The translations under genes and the position numbers were made by a program. Under the pieces are notes generated by a model, which was not told the origin of the DNA, did no database searches, and saw only the letters and a program-made list of their open reading frames with translations. Source: Holacanthus passer (Eukaryota; Chordata; Actinopteri; Pomacanthidae). From it: a stretch of DNA of 64,000 nt. This document shows, piece by piece, positions 49,311 through 62,700 of this stretch. The stretch is taken from NCBI GenBank assembly GCA_025331565.1, contig JAFREQ010000012.1:9600501-9664500 (forward strand), given 5' to 3'. Position 1 is the first letter of the stretch; the number at the start of each line of letters is the position of its first letter.

Positions 49311-52300
49311 AAAGGCCGTATTTTAGAAGTTAAAAACATTACATAAAGTTTTTGGATGTTGTCTTTTTTCTATAGTCCAGTGGTCAGATGGAGGTTCTCA
49401 AATAAAGTTGGAGATTCTGCAAGTGAGAAAAGCAGGACACCAGGAATAAATTTCAAGCTCCTGCTAGTTACACATCTGTCTCCTCCATGTGTCATGCTGG
49501 TTTTTCATTAAAGAACAGGTGCAGCTCCATCCACCCACATTTTACTGGAATACTCAGGAGACATCTGTCACCTCTCCACACTGATCATTTAGCCTTTTGT
49601 GTAAGAGGCAGTGTGAAAAGAACATCTGCATGTGTATCTGTTCCTTTAACGCAGAGATTATAGGCTGAAACATGGCCTGCGGTAACGATTTACACAAGTG
49701 TTTTTGCTATACTTCAAATAGACTGAACTTCATTTAGCTTGTCACTCAGAAAAATTACAGCTTTACTGTAATATGCACAAATTCTGAAGATATGTATAAT
49801 GATGACAGGCTTAGATATGTCTCTGTATTTTTTAGAACCTCATTCAGCCTCATTCAAGATAGTTCATTATCATTAATCACATCTCCATATTGTGTTTGCA
49901 CTGTTACAAATCTAGTCATTTCACGTAATCACGGACACAGTTGAAATGAGCAAATAGCTAACGAGAAATTCAATCTTGCTAAAATGTTTCCCAGCGTTAA
50001 ATCTGACATGTATTAAATACTAGAGAATAGATTGTATATTATTAATTATTTTGTTGACTAAAATTTGGAATTTCCTGAATGTAATGAATGTGCATTTGAC
50101 TTTTTCCTATATGATTCTGGTAACACTGAGATATTGCTGTGATGTGTATCAGGATGTGGATTTTGTTCATACTACCTGGTAGATGTTTAATGTAGTGGTA
50201 CATATTCATGTTCATGCACTGCACATGTGTCCTTTTTGTGTTCAGACATGAACGGGAGGCTGTTCTTTCCCTGTGGCCTGAGTTTCTCTTTTGTCCTGAC
50301 TGCACACAAACACATCGCTCACCACCTGTCAGCGTCCCGCTTTTTACCAAGCCGTGGTCTCAGACATGACACTTCTGCTCATTAGCACAAGCCACAACCG
50401 CTTATGTTAGACTTACACTGTCTCCATGTCAGTCTGTTTCCATATGTCTGCTTTTTCTCATATCCTCATGTGTTTACTTGTGTTTTAGTCTGTAAGTGGC
50501 AACCAGTGTCGCGTTAAATAAAAAAATCCATACTAACGGTAACCTGAGCCCCTGCAGCAGCACTCCTCTGTAATCTAATAGCAGTTTTATTGCAATCACT
50601 TACTGCATTTCTTCATTGCCATCAAAGAGTGTGTACTCTTCAGTGAGAAAAGGGTAATTACTGGATCTGTGACGTCTAATACTGCTGTCACCCCCTTGAA
50701 AGCCTGACAAGTGGTTGTTGTATCAGATGAAAGGGCGGCCTGAAGAGTGACAGCGAGACAGACCTGCGCATAGCTGGTGTGATCAGTGGAAAGGGGATGA
50801 ATAAATCATAGGAGATGGAGAGGAAGAATTGGATAGATAGATACAAACATACCTTAGATAGATCACATTTAGTGTCTCGTAAATCACTTGTCTGCGGTGT
50901 GTTTCTGTCCTGGTGTGGTTAAATGCATTCAGACATAATGGAGCAGACAAAATGCACAAGACATGCTGGCGTTGGGGTCCTCTTTTTGTGTGTCCTGCCA
51001 CTTTGATCCATTGTCACGGCTGCATTTTGGGCATGGTGATCTGTCAGTGTAAACCGCGGCCAGGCAGAGCGGTGGTCTAGATTTGGCCGAAGGACGGAGG
51101 TTTCACATGACTACGCTTTTGTCTTTCCGACGCAGGCTGTGGCCATTATGCAGCACAAAGCTTGCGGATGCAGAGCAGGTAATGTGATTAACCTTGCTGC
51201 TGCTTCAAAGTGGTTGTAAACACCTTGCGTGTCTGATGGCAGGAGAAACTGTTTGTATCATCATCCAATAGTTTTCACTGGTAGAAAGAAAATGGTTGAG
51301 AAAAAAATCTTAACAAAAGCTCCACTTACTAGTTTTTTTTCCAGAGCTTTCAAACACAATTCACTTCATCAACAGATGGAGCTCAGTTCTCGTTTAAAAT
51401 GGTGACTCAACATTGTACCATATTGTGCATTTTTATCAGAGTATGCCAAGTGGTTTCTAACACAAGCACAGACCAGAAGTTGGGGCTGGATGATAGTTTG
51501 TTTTATTTTTGTTTTACGCTCTTCAGAATTGTGAGAATATGAGGAATTCCTATAATGTGATAAAAATCTGTTGTTCTCTTGTTCATATTAAAGATTCCAT
51601 TTTCAAAAAAAATTGTAGCTAAAAAAACTTTTTGTCTAATGAATTATAGTAGAACACAGTTTTTTATATACTTTGTGCTAAAACAATTAGTTGATTAATC
51701 AGTTTAAATAATGACAGGGAAATAATGGGCTCTTGTTTGGCACATTTCACTGTGGAATTTCAGTTTGACAATTTCATGAACTATGAAAAAAACAGATATG
51801 ACATTGACTAAAAAACATTTAATACAGCGATGAACTCAGAATAGTCCAAAATCTCAGTACTGCTATGCATCCTCAGTAAAGCTAAACTAAAGACCTGCCA
51901 CTTGCTCCCATGTGGCGCAACATGATTTACACTAGCACGTGGTGTTGATCAGCTTTCCACACTATGACAAACTGCCCCTCACAATGCATTAACCAAATGT
52001 GGTTGTGTGTGCTGCTGACGTGGTAGACCAGGCGCTTAATGTTAATTAGTCTGCGTGAAGTGCGGCAGTTGACTGAAGGCTGCCATTTCCGAAAGAGGCC
52101 CAGTTATTTTCACACTCTGCCAAAAGTGATGATACTACATTTCACTGATGAGCTCACATCTCACTGCGTCTTTACATGTGACACTTGCCTTTTATTCCCT
52201 CATCGCTGAGCTGTGGAGCCACATCAGCTGCCACTCAGTGTCGTCTACTCAAATACTGAACCAGGGGTTGAAGTTCAGCTTCAGAAAGAGCCGATACTAG

Positions 52301-52329
52301 TAGAATCATTTATAATCCTTCGAGTGTGC

Positions 52330-53335
52330 ATCAGTGATGGAGAGTATTTATAGTATTTCCATTAGGTTATATGCTATTTTGTACTTCTACTACACCACAT
52401 TTCAGAGGGAAAAATAAATACTACAGTACAGTTTACTATGACCATTTATCGTCATTTTCAATACAAACAGTACAATAAGAAGAAGAAGAAGAAATGAGAG
52501 TGTCATAAATTGTTTATTCAAATAGATAAATACATAATAAAAAATAATAATCATTCTAAGAATTTCTAATAAATTCTTGTCCTAATAAACAGTAAAATAA
52601 AAGGAAGCATACATAATGTCACACTGGCCATAGACATACATCCAAATACATCACAGATGGTCCAAAATCTGGGAAGGTTTAAGCCTACGGCCTCTATTAT
52701 GGACCATTCACAGTATTTTCCCCATTTCTGAGCATAATTTTCCATCTCGTTATTGAGACAGATTGTCATACGCTGCTGCATTCCCCAGTTGACTGAACTG
52801 CACGTTGACTGGGGGCAAATCAGAGGACTTCAATTCATGAACTCGGATTTTCCTTCCCAGCATAAGAGCTGTATGAATCCAATCTGCATGCTCAGGTACA
52901 TTTATGCAATGGCTGCAATTACTATGCAGATTAAGATAAGAATCAAACAATTATTTAGTCTCAGAAACATTAAAAGATAATGAGAAATGTTTATTACAAA
53001 GTCCCAGAGCATCAAGTGGCATCTTTTACTTTTTCTAGTTGGAAGTATTTTGCATTTTGGTTTAATGAATGACTTAAACAATGTAGGTGTAGGTAATTCA
53101 TTAACTGTCAATCAACTACACCTTTAATCTTTCGGGCTCTGTGAAACAATTTAACACCTTAAAATGGGCCATTTTGCATCATGTCTGCTTTTGATACTCA
53201 AGTACATTTTGCTGATAATAGTTATGTAGTTTTCCTAAGTAAACATCTGAAGGACTTTTGCTTGCATAACAGTATTTTACATTGCATTATTGCTTTAACT
53301 TCTGACTACGTCTGCTTTACCTTCATAGTGGGTGC
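52330..53335 (+). repeat. Copy of the 'AAGTACATTTTGCTG' family split by a LINE fragment
   Basis: 52,330-52,450 gives the family's first part (GTACTTCTACTACACCACAT, TTCAGAGGGAAAAATA). 53,165-53,335 gives the last part (TTTTGCATCATGTCTGCTTT, CAAGTACATTTTGCTGATAA, GAAGGACTTTTGCTTG). The LINE fossil at about 52,490-53,000 separates them. Confidence 0.55.
52490..53000 (-). mobile_element. LINE (L1/Tx1-like) C-terminal fossil with (TTC)n tail
   Basis: Minus-strand frames give TALMLGRKIRVHELKSSDLP, then NVQFSQLGNAAAYDNLSQ, and after a frame change a piece with ENYAQKWGKYCEW. This spacing resembles the C-terminal region of L1/Tx1-type LINE proteins. The minus-strand 3' end (about 52,560 down to 52,480) is AT-rich with AATAAA and a (TTC)n tail. 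Frame-broken and 5'-truncated, the usual fate of LINE copies. Confidence 0.5.
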
Positions 53336-53653
53336 TTCAGATTCATATGATGCTTAAATGCTGACAATCCATCACTTGCTGTAAGAGTAAGATATGAATT
53401 ATTCAAACCTGCGGTCTCTTCACTTTCAGACCAATTTATGTCCCACAGTCTTGTCTGTCAATTTGGTTTGCTGATGTTGAGAACTGCGCAGCTTTTCTCA
53501 TTACATCCCACATTCTGCTACATGAAAATGGAAAAACTAATCACTCTAAATAACCTTATGCATTTTTCAGTGACAGTGGGCTAAAAGGCTTTTAAAGGGC
53601 ATACCTCTTCAAAGTCTTCTCTCTCTCCACCCCCTTCTTGTCTTCGTAGAAGA

Positions 53654-53677
53654 ATGGTCCTGGTACTCCGGCCGTAG
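53654..53677 (+). other. Upstream open reading frame in osbpl3 exon 2
   Basis: ATG to TAG of seven codons plus stop, 26 bases before the main start at 53,703, in the same exon and in a different frame. Confidence 0.6.
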
Positions 53678-53702
53678 CCTGCACTGGCCGGTCTGCAGCG
53701 AG

Positions 53703-56700
53703 ATGGCCTCAGAGGAGCGCAGTACAGCCATGTCACAGAAGATTTCCTCCCTGTCACGCAGCAACAGCAGCTCCTCCTCCAAACACGACAGCCGACAGGT
53801 AACACACACGGGCTGAAGACGCCGTAGGACGTCACCAACAAACACACTCCATTGTGCACTGTTCTCTGGTCTCTGCAGTCATCTTACATTTAAACAGTTA
53901 AATTAGGAATAATAGCTCCTGTACGTTCTTTTTCTCTGATTATACAATTTGTATATCGCAAATAAAACTGCCTGCCCTCAGGGGTTTTCTCTGTATCATG
54001 GGAAGAGAGTGATCTGACAGTAAATGGCTTAACCACATAAACTTTTGCTAATAGCTCCTGCGGTTTTCTCAGATCTTCTAGCAAGGTTTTATTTGGCCCT
54101 TTATGAATGCAAGCCGGAGGAGACGTCCTCATTTGAGCCTCTGTTTACATTTTACGTCTTCAGCAGCAAGAACTAACTGCTGCCAGCTTGTGAAAGATAT
54201 TTTTCTATTAGAGAGTTTCCGTCGCTGCCTCTTGCTCAGGCGCCAGCATTTTCTCCAAATGTGGAAAAAGGTGTGCTCTGAAGTACTGAAATGCAGTTTT
54301 GGCACAATTTTCTTCTCTCACACACAAATTAGTAGAAGACATTAGCACCATGAACAAACAGTTTTTGCATTTGCCTTGAGCATTTATCTGTAGGCAGCGG
54401 ATTCATTAATTTTTCATTGCCGCCACCAGTTTTTTCCGTTTGAAATTAAAGTAATAAAGTTTCTTTCCATGCCCGCCCACAGGACACACAGGACAATAGT
54501 GGTCCATCACTTAAGAGTAAACACTGACTAAAAAAGTGTTTTCATTAGCAAAGAACCTCTGATCATCCAAATGAATGAATACTCTCTTCAAATCACAGTT
54601 TCAAATCTCTTAAGCCTCAATGTGCTTTGACTGGAGTTTCATATCAACCATAAAAAAATGAATTAAGATTCCCTCAATTCAAGTAAGTTTTTCTCAATGC
54701 ATTAAAGGGATTATTCAACATTTCAGGAAATATGCATATTCATTTTCTTGTGAAAAGCCAGAAATGATTAGTTTAGCTTTGTATAAAGACTGGAAACAGA
54801 GGGAAACAGCTAGCCTGGCTTTTGTCTGTAAGTGACAAAGAATTGCCAACCAGCACCTTGCTGTTTTAATCTGCACCACAAACAAAGTGTAAAAACGACA
54901 CACAGTGGTTTTATGGATGGTTATTTCTGGACCGGGTGTGAACTTTCTGCCACCCATAACCTTGTGTTAACCAAAAACTGCACCTTGTTTTGTACAGATT
55001 GAATAACAAGATATAATGTGTTGATCAGTGAGCATATTTACTGTACAGCATAGATGTGAGAGTGGTGTCAATCTCTCATGAATGCAAATACAATGTTGAG
55101 TTGTTCTGTTTCATATTCAGATATTTAAAAAAATCGAGCCTGGGTTATGGCACACTAGCTGAGTTTACTATGTGAGTTCATGTTTTGGTTTTGGAAGGAT
55201 GCAGCTCATTATGCAAACACTGCAGCAGGATTTCGACCCTGTTGGACAACTTTGTGCAGCTTTTTTACGCTGAGAGCTGTCCCCGTAAGCACACATGTCC
55301 TCTTGTCAGTTATGTCACTGCCATCTCTCTGAAAGTGTCTCGTGACCTTGAAGAAGAAGTGCTCGGGCGGTGTGTGACAATGACTCACTCTGTGACTGTG
55401 TCAGAATGAGCCATGACGAGCGCTCGGGGGGAGCGACCCACGAGCCACGCCCTCTCCATCCCCCCAGTCCCCCTCAGAAAAGAGGGTTATTTTAGACGGC
55501 CTCACCTCCAGCAGTCAGCCTCTCTGACTGATACAGTTTGTTTAGCCAGAGCTGTTATATACTGGAACCGTCAGGGACACACTGAGATAACAAACACAAA
55601 GTCACCTCGAACCTCTGCCAAGAACCCACAGTCCCTCTGGATGGGATGTGAATGTCACTTAGTGCTTGAGTTTTTGTCCCATGTGGATACATTCATGAAG
55701 TTTGAGGAATAATCCTAAAATAGATGCAAAAAAGTGGCTGCACTTTTGTGATTATTTTCATTATAAATGAATCTGTTGATCGTATTTTTTCATGCATTAG
55801 TTCATTCTAGTCTATAAAGTGAATTGTGAAAAATGCACATCCTAATCTCCACAAGCCCAAGGTGACCTCTTCTATTTGCTTATTTTGTCTGTTCAGTGGT
55901 ACCCAAATATATTCTGTTTACAATGATAGAAAACAGAGAAAGGCAGTAAAGTATCATGACCCCAGCAATTTGTTATTGCATTCCTTTAAAGTCGGTAACC
56001 ATACAGCTACGTTTCTGGTTTGTTATATATGATATCCTCTCTCTGACTTTTCTTTTCTGTCTATTTCTACACTGTCGAGCTGTCAATACAGACAAACATG
56101 ACACAAAAGGTTCAGAATTTAAGCGGCAGAGGATGTCCTGACATTTGGTCCCTAATATGGGTCAAGCTCCAAAAATACTTCATCCTACTTTTCTCTCAGT
56201 GGGACTCAATTCGTTCCTGTGAAAGTTGTTCGCCAGGTGCATACACTGAAAAAGCCGAAGATGAGCATGCAGATTAGAGACTTCCTGTTCCTGTTCACAC
56301 TGCAATAATGAATTCTATTATGCCAAAATTGCCCCATAGCCCAGCTGACTAATTTATTTATGGACTAATATTTTCATCACTAATATTAACCCAAATGTGA
56401 TATAAACCACAGATGATCTAATATTCTCTGTCTCTAGACAGATATTACAAAACCCTATGTTTACACTGTTTATGCCACCTTCCTGGAATTCTCACCACTG
56501 AAGTACATGACAGAACTATCTGGATTAGTCTATGATGAAATATCACTTTAATCTCTGCATTTGCAGGGGATTTGGATTTAATCTCAGCCAGGAAATGATT
56601 ATTGTGAAGAGTGAGATTAGACAGGTAAGCTAATTTTGCAAATGGGACCATGAGGTGAGAGTAGTCTGTAAAGCCTCAGACTGGATACCAGTTCCCCCCC

Positions 56701-59700
56701 TATTTCCCCTCTGCAGTGAAACTCTCCCACTCCCACAGCCTCCCACTGGCTAGCTGACACTACATTGGGCTGGAAATTTAAACAACCACAAACTGCAATA
56801 TGCTTTTGACTTGACTCTAACATTCTCATGTCTGCTCACAGGACAGCTGGGAAATAGTGGAGGGCCTGCGTGGAGGCTTCAGCAATGTCCAGGAGCCCCA
56901 GAAACAGGAGGGCTACATGCTGAAGAGGAGAAAGTGGCCCATGAAGGGCTGGCATAAGGTAGTAAGTCCTTAAATGACACATGCTGCCTTACTCATCTGT
57001 CAGCGTGACAGACTTCATGACGCACAGTACAAGCGAACGTCATTAACATTTCCCGGGTTTAACCTACACTTTCCAGGTTCCTGCTCCAAAAAAATCTGCT
57101 GACATGACTCATTTGTGTTTTAAACTAATTGAACGAGTTTATTCAGTAGATGATTTCACCCACAGAGGAGTCACATGTGACCTGGGTCAGCTCCTGTTCA
57201 TGTTCGGTCTAAAAGCTTTCACTGGGATGATGCTGCCGAGACGTCTTGGTGTTCCTTCTCAGATGCATTAGCTGATGGCCTGTTGGTTAATAGCGCCGTA
57301 TACATTTAGTATTGACTTACAGTCAGAGCTTTTCAGGTCTTTGTGCTTTCAACAGTCTGATTCTGGTGCTGTACAGTAAGAATCACATTTACAAAGCAAT
57401 GGAGGAGAAAGATTGCAACAGAGTGAGAGGAAGAGTAATGGAGGCAGACAGGAGCCGGGATGACAAACATCTCACTGCAGAGACATCGTTCATTAACAAG
57501 AGGCTGACATGATCACAGAGTCACAGCAGCAACTTCAGACTTGCTGTCAGGGATGTTGCATATCATCTCAGCTGCATCTCAGTCTCTCATTGTCCTCCCT
57601 TCTCCCTACAGAGATACTTTTTCTTGGACAAGGGCATCCTGAAGTACGGCAAGTGCAGTGCTGATGTGAGTACAAAAGCCGGCTGGCTGCATGCTATTTG
57701 GTCTTGTCAGTTGCAAAAGATTACAGAGGGCACTTTGTGTCTTTTGTGATGCTCTTGTACCACTGGCTGTCGTCCCCAGAATTGTCTGTCTTTGCCTGTA
57801 GATACAAAAGGCCCTCATTCTCTCTCAATCTTAATATCGTTGATAGGAATCACACAGTGCATTTTACCTGCCAGTGTCACATAATTATATATCAGTTGTG
57901 CAGAGGCTCTATTTGGCCAGGCTCGCTCAGCCAATCAAAGTATGATTATTATTATTGCTGCACAGAGAACTACTTTGAAACAACTGTTGCTCTGTTGCAT
58001 TTATATTATCACCAGTCTTTTATATTCATAACATTGTGTGTTGACTTCCAGATTGAGAAAGGGAAGCTACATGGCTGCATTGACGTGGGTCTCTCTGTCA
58101 TGGCCATTAAGAAGAAAGCCAAGTGCATTGATCTTGATGCCGAGGAAAACATCTATCACCTGAAGGTAAAATGCAAGGCTAGTGAATGAGAGGCATTCTG
58201 CACAGACTTACAGGAAGTAAGGATATAACAAGTTTATTCCTGTTTGTTTCCCTGGAAGCGATGTCGACATTGTGATGACATTAAAATTTCCTCCTGTGTT
58301 GTATATGTGGGCGAGGGAGAATTACAGTACCTGTGTGTGTCTTTCTACCTTCACACCTCCTCCACCTTACTCGTCCTTGTGTTTCTTTCTGATTCTGGTA
58401 TCTGTTCTGCAGATTAAATCACAGGAGCTGTTTGATGAATGGGTGTCCAAGCTGCGTCACCATCGGCTCTATCGGCAAAATGAGATTGCCATGTACCCTA
58501 ACGAGAAGTCCTTCCACTATCCCCACTACCCCTCCCCCAGCTCCCCAAGCATGGCTGAGAGTGCCTCTATCAGAAAGGTAACCTGTGCACGACACAGCAC
58601 ACTGTTCATGTCAACTGTGTGGTCTGTTTAAAATAGAAACTCATTAAATTCTTTATACTGTGTTTCTGCTCATGAATGTCATTATTTTACCTGCAATATT
58701 TCCTGACATCGAAGCTCACCTGCTGAAGAAATTTATCAAGCGAGCGGATTGTTCTTGGACTGACCTTTGGGTCTGTTTGCTATTGCAGTGCATGTCTATA
58801 CGCAGGCAGTCCACAGTGCATTCTGCAGCAACCTTCCCTTTAAGCTGCAACAGCCAGGCCAAAGTCACAGCCTGGCTCCAGTCATCTGACGACATGGACA
58901 AGTGCTCCAAAGGTGAGATAACAGAGCTGCAATTATTGACACAGTAGCTGTACAGTAGTAGGTCATGCACTGCTCACGTCTTTTGTTTATTTTATATCAT
59001 TTTATGTGACATTCCTCCTGTCCTTTGGTTTCTGAGCAAGATGATAGAACATTAGATTTGGTGGCCAACTAGTTTGCACTTTTTATTTAGTGCATTCTTT
59101 CACTGGCATTTGAAAATTTCAACACCTTTTATGAACAGGTTTTGTTAGAAAATCAAACCTCAGAAAAATAATGAATAAACATTAACCCCCCATGTTCAAA
59201 TAAATCTACACAGGGACCCTCTTGGATGCCCCTGTGGTACATATAACTTGATAAAATGCCCTCTACAGTGGCCCAGTGTGCAAGAAAACATAGTAAAGTC
59301 ATAGATGGGCAATATTTCAATTTAACGTATTTAAAATCCATATTGAATTACTTTTGATTTAATTTTGTATTTTGCTGGCCAGAAAAAGAGATGTAACTTA
59401 AAACAAAAGAATTTAAGAGCTTGTATTTGCACATTTGAAATAGTTAAAATATGTTATTTAATATGTCCTTTTATTGTTAAATTGGGCACATTTTCATCCC
59501 AGGTTTTCAACTGTAGGAAAAAACTGACAGAACAATTAGCCTAATCACAGACTTCAGCTAAACTATGAGCACACGTGGAGCCATCTAACTTTCACCCTTG
59601 GGCTCCTGGAGTCACTGACTTCATGGACAGCAGGTTCGGGTCCATCAGTACTTTGCACAGTCTGTATCGGCAGTGGTTAATGGGAATGCAAATGTCTGTT

Positions 59701-62700
59701 CACTTACTCTTACTCTTAACCTTCTTATCTCAAAGTGGATTTTTTTCCTCCTCTGCACAGATTTGTCAGTCTGTGAGGCCTACCTGCTGGAGCTCAGCCA
59801 CCTGCTTCAGAGTATGGAAGTCCTGCATCGTACCTACTCTGCTCCATCTATCCAAGCACTACAGGTCAGCACTATATTTCTGGTTCCTTTCACCTTAACA
59901 TGCAGAGCAGGTTTGTTCATCATAACTGCAATTAAAGACTGTGTAGTAAATTCATCTAATCACATCCATAATACTTGACGACTCAGAATTTTATGCAAAG
60001 TAACTTGTCTTGTTTCATCTTTCATCATCTCTACCACCAATATTTTTTATGCCCTCAAGTCATATGCTACTAAATATAGAATATATTACATCCTCACTGC
60101 CAGTGAGCTTCCGATGAAAAGCCTTTCTTAAAAGAAAAAGTACTCTCTGTCTTTACTTCTGTGTTCACTAGACATCTACGTTTGACAGCCCCAAGAAGGA
60201 AAAGAGACTTCCAAGGAAATGGCGCACTAAAAACTACAACAAAGATGTCAAAACAACTCTGCAGGTAATCGGCGTGACAATAAAGTGTGATAATCTTTTT
60301 TAGTATGAGTCACTCCAAGCTCTACTCCCTCTGCTCTTCGGTAGGTACCCAGCTGCATCTCCTCCGGCTCTGTCCGCCTCCACGCCTCTAACCCCAACCT
60401 CTCCACTGCTGCACTCGGCAATGACAAGGTTGATCCTGAATCCCTGGACTCGCCCTTCGATGTGGCCAAGCTGCAGGAGGACTTCTGCCGTGTCGCCACT
60501 AATTGTGAGCAGAATATTATGATGATGACTTCAATTTATAGTTCGATTTTGATAAATGTGAGTCACACATTTTTCCACATTTTTTCAGATCGCTCAGTTG
60601 CTTCTAATTTATCTGTCTGGCTGCCATCTTATTTGCATGTAAGGTAGGCCTGGCATGCCATCGTTATTTGTATGGAAGTGACAATGATGCAGCGATGGCA
60701 GCTGTTAAGTACTGATAAACTGTTTGTCTCAGTTTTCATTCATTAGGATTCTGCTGATGCGCTCTAAGTGAGAAGTTTGTTATTTCTAAAACACAAAAAA
60801 GTGTCTTAATCTGTTTTCTGCCACTCATCGTTGAAATGTGTATTCAGATACCTGAAGCTTGGAATGACATAATAACAATGATTTGTGTTTTACATAATGG
60901 CATCACGATTCCCATTTTTTCTCTAAAATGTTTTAAAGTTGCCCCAGGGAACGGCTGTCAATTGCACTGGCATTTAAATCACCAAATTTATGCGCATTCA
61001 AATTGATGTGCGATGGGCCTAATCTAATACACTGATGTATTAATATTGTCAGCGTCTTCAATAATGTAGCTTTCCAAGCACCAATTACGAAGTGTGTGTC
61101 ATAAAACAAAGGCTGCGGCTTACTGAGCGATCGGAGATAATCAAAATTTCACACTTGTTCCATTTTATTAGAAGTGTGGTGTGAAAGACTGTCACTGGAT
61201 CCACTGCGACTGGAACCGCATCGCTCTGAAATGAATACAAATTGGTTTGCAGCTAAAGCTCCCCTCTTTATCTCTTGCTGCCACAGTGCATGCGACCATG
61301 AAGTCAGCCCTCACTTCACTAACATCTGAGAGAGAGAGATTAAAGCACTGTTTGGACCACGAAGCATGCCCCCCTACCTCGCCACAGGTTGTTGGTTTGA
61401 AGAACGCACTGGCGACGGTATGTGAAACAGCACACACACACACACACACACATGTTATCAGACAGTAGAAATAGCTTAGGTATTCCACCTTCTTTCAGAC
61501 TTTTACACTCCTCTCAGATGTCGTGTCCTCCCACACCACTTGTCAGGTGTGACACATTGACAAGCCTCTCAGAGGGTTTTCTAGCCGCTGGTTTGATGTC
61601 TGCCCACCTGAACCGTGTTCAACAGTCATGTCTCCTGTTGCTGCTGCCTCCCACCCAGAGGCCTTTTCTATTTTCTGTCTTTTGGTTACGCTCATTCATT
61701 GTCATGCAGCCTTTTTTTTGCCACACTAGGCCCTCTGTGCTCTCTACGCCAACACATTTCTTTGACTTTCAATAACCTGCTGCTGGGTGTTAGCTTTTCT
61801 CCCTGGTTACTCAGCTTCTGCCTACTCTACCTCACAGAGTCAGTAATGGATGAGTAATATAGTTTGGACTCCCGTGGCTTTCTGTCTGATGTCTTCAGTG
61901 ATGACACATACACATCTCTGTATTTGAGGTAGATTGCATGTTTCCGGCCTCATTTTGAGACCATCTAGCTGAGGGGAAAAACATTTCAGAGCTGGAAATT
62001 AGGTGCTAGAGTTTATTCAATTCAAGGCATTATTGGTTGGTTGTGTGCTATAAACAATGTTTACACTGGTTATTTTTCCAGGCTTTAGCCCAGAACTCTG
62101 AGCTGAGAGAGCGCCTGTGCAAGATTCACGCCGAGTCCCAGATCGTAGAGCCCACTCTAATAAATCTCACTGCCCCTGCACAGGTGGGTGTGGGAATGCA
62201 GTGACTCTACCCCCCCTCCCCCGTCATCATGATGATTATTATTATCTCCGTCTTTTTATTTCCATCCCACCCAGTCTAGAATTTACCACAGAATGAATGA
62301 GCTGTCCTTTCCTTCTCATCCAGATTGAAAAAAAATGTTGCTCTGTTCTCACCCACTCACTTTGTTTTATCCTGACAATGGCTATAAATAAGTGAATGTA
62401 GCTTCCTTCTTTCAGGGAACACTGCCCCCTCCATTAAGTTGTATTTTCCATCTTCGCTATGAGAAAGTGCTTCCCCTCAGTCCTGTGGTTGTGTACACAC
62501 ACGTCTCGCTTTCACACGACTCAGGGGAAGTCTTCTAACTACCTGCCACATTATCGTCTCCTAAAGGAAGCTCTTTGCTTGCATAATCAGATTTGCTGAC
62601 CAGAGAGTGTGAGCTGATCTGCTTAATCGCGTCCCTGGAAATTTGTTGAACACAGAACGCAAAACTAATGCACCTCCTCTGGGATTATCTCCAGGCTAAT

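Larger units (their letters stand above)
39601..53649 (+). other. First intron of osbpl3, about 14 kb
   Basis: Bounded by the donor after 39,600 and the acceptor TTCGTAG ending at 53,649. No nested gene was recognised. Contents: an X-box-like GTCTCCATGGTTAC (39,922-39,935), fragments of the teleost repeats listed separately, two LINE fossils (about 45.0-45.5 and 52.5-53.0 kb), and otherwise unique AT-rich sequence. Plus-strand open frames such as 43,889-44,293 show no homology or splice context. Confidence 0.6.

Noticed and set aside
53581..53859. Minus-strand open frames (92 and 78 codons)
   Set aside because: Shadows of the first coding exon of osbpl3, which has clear homology and splice sites on the plus strand.
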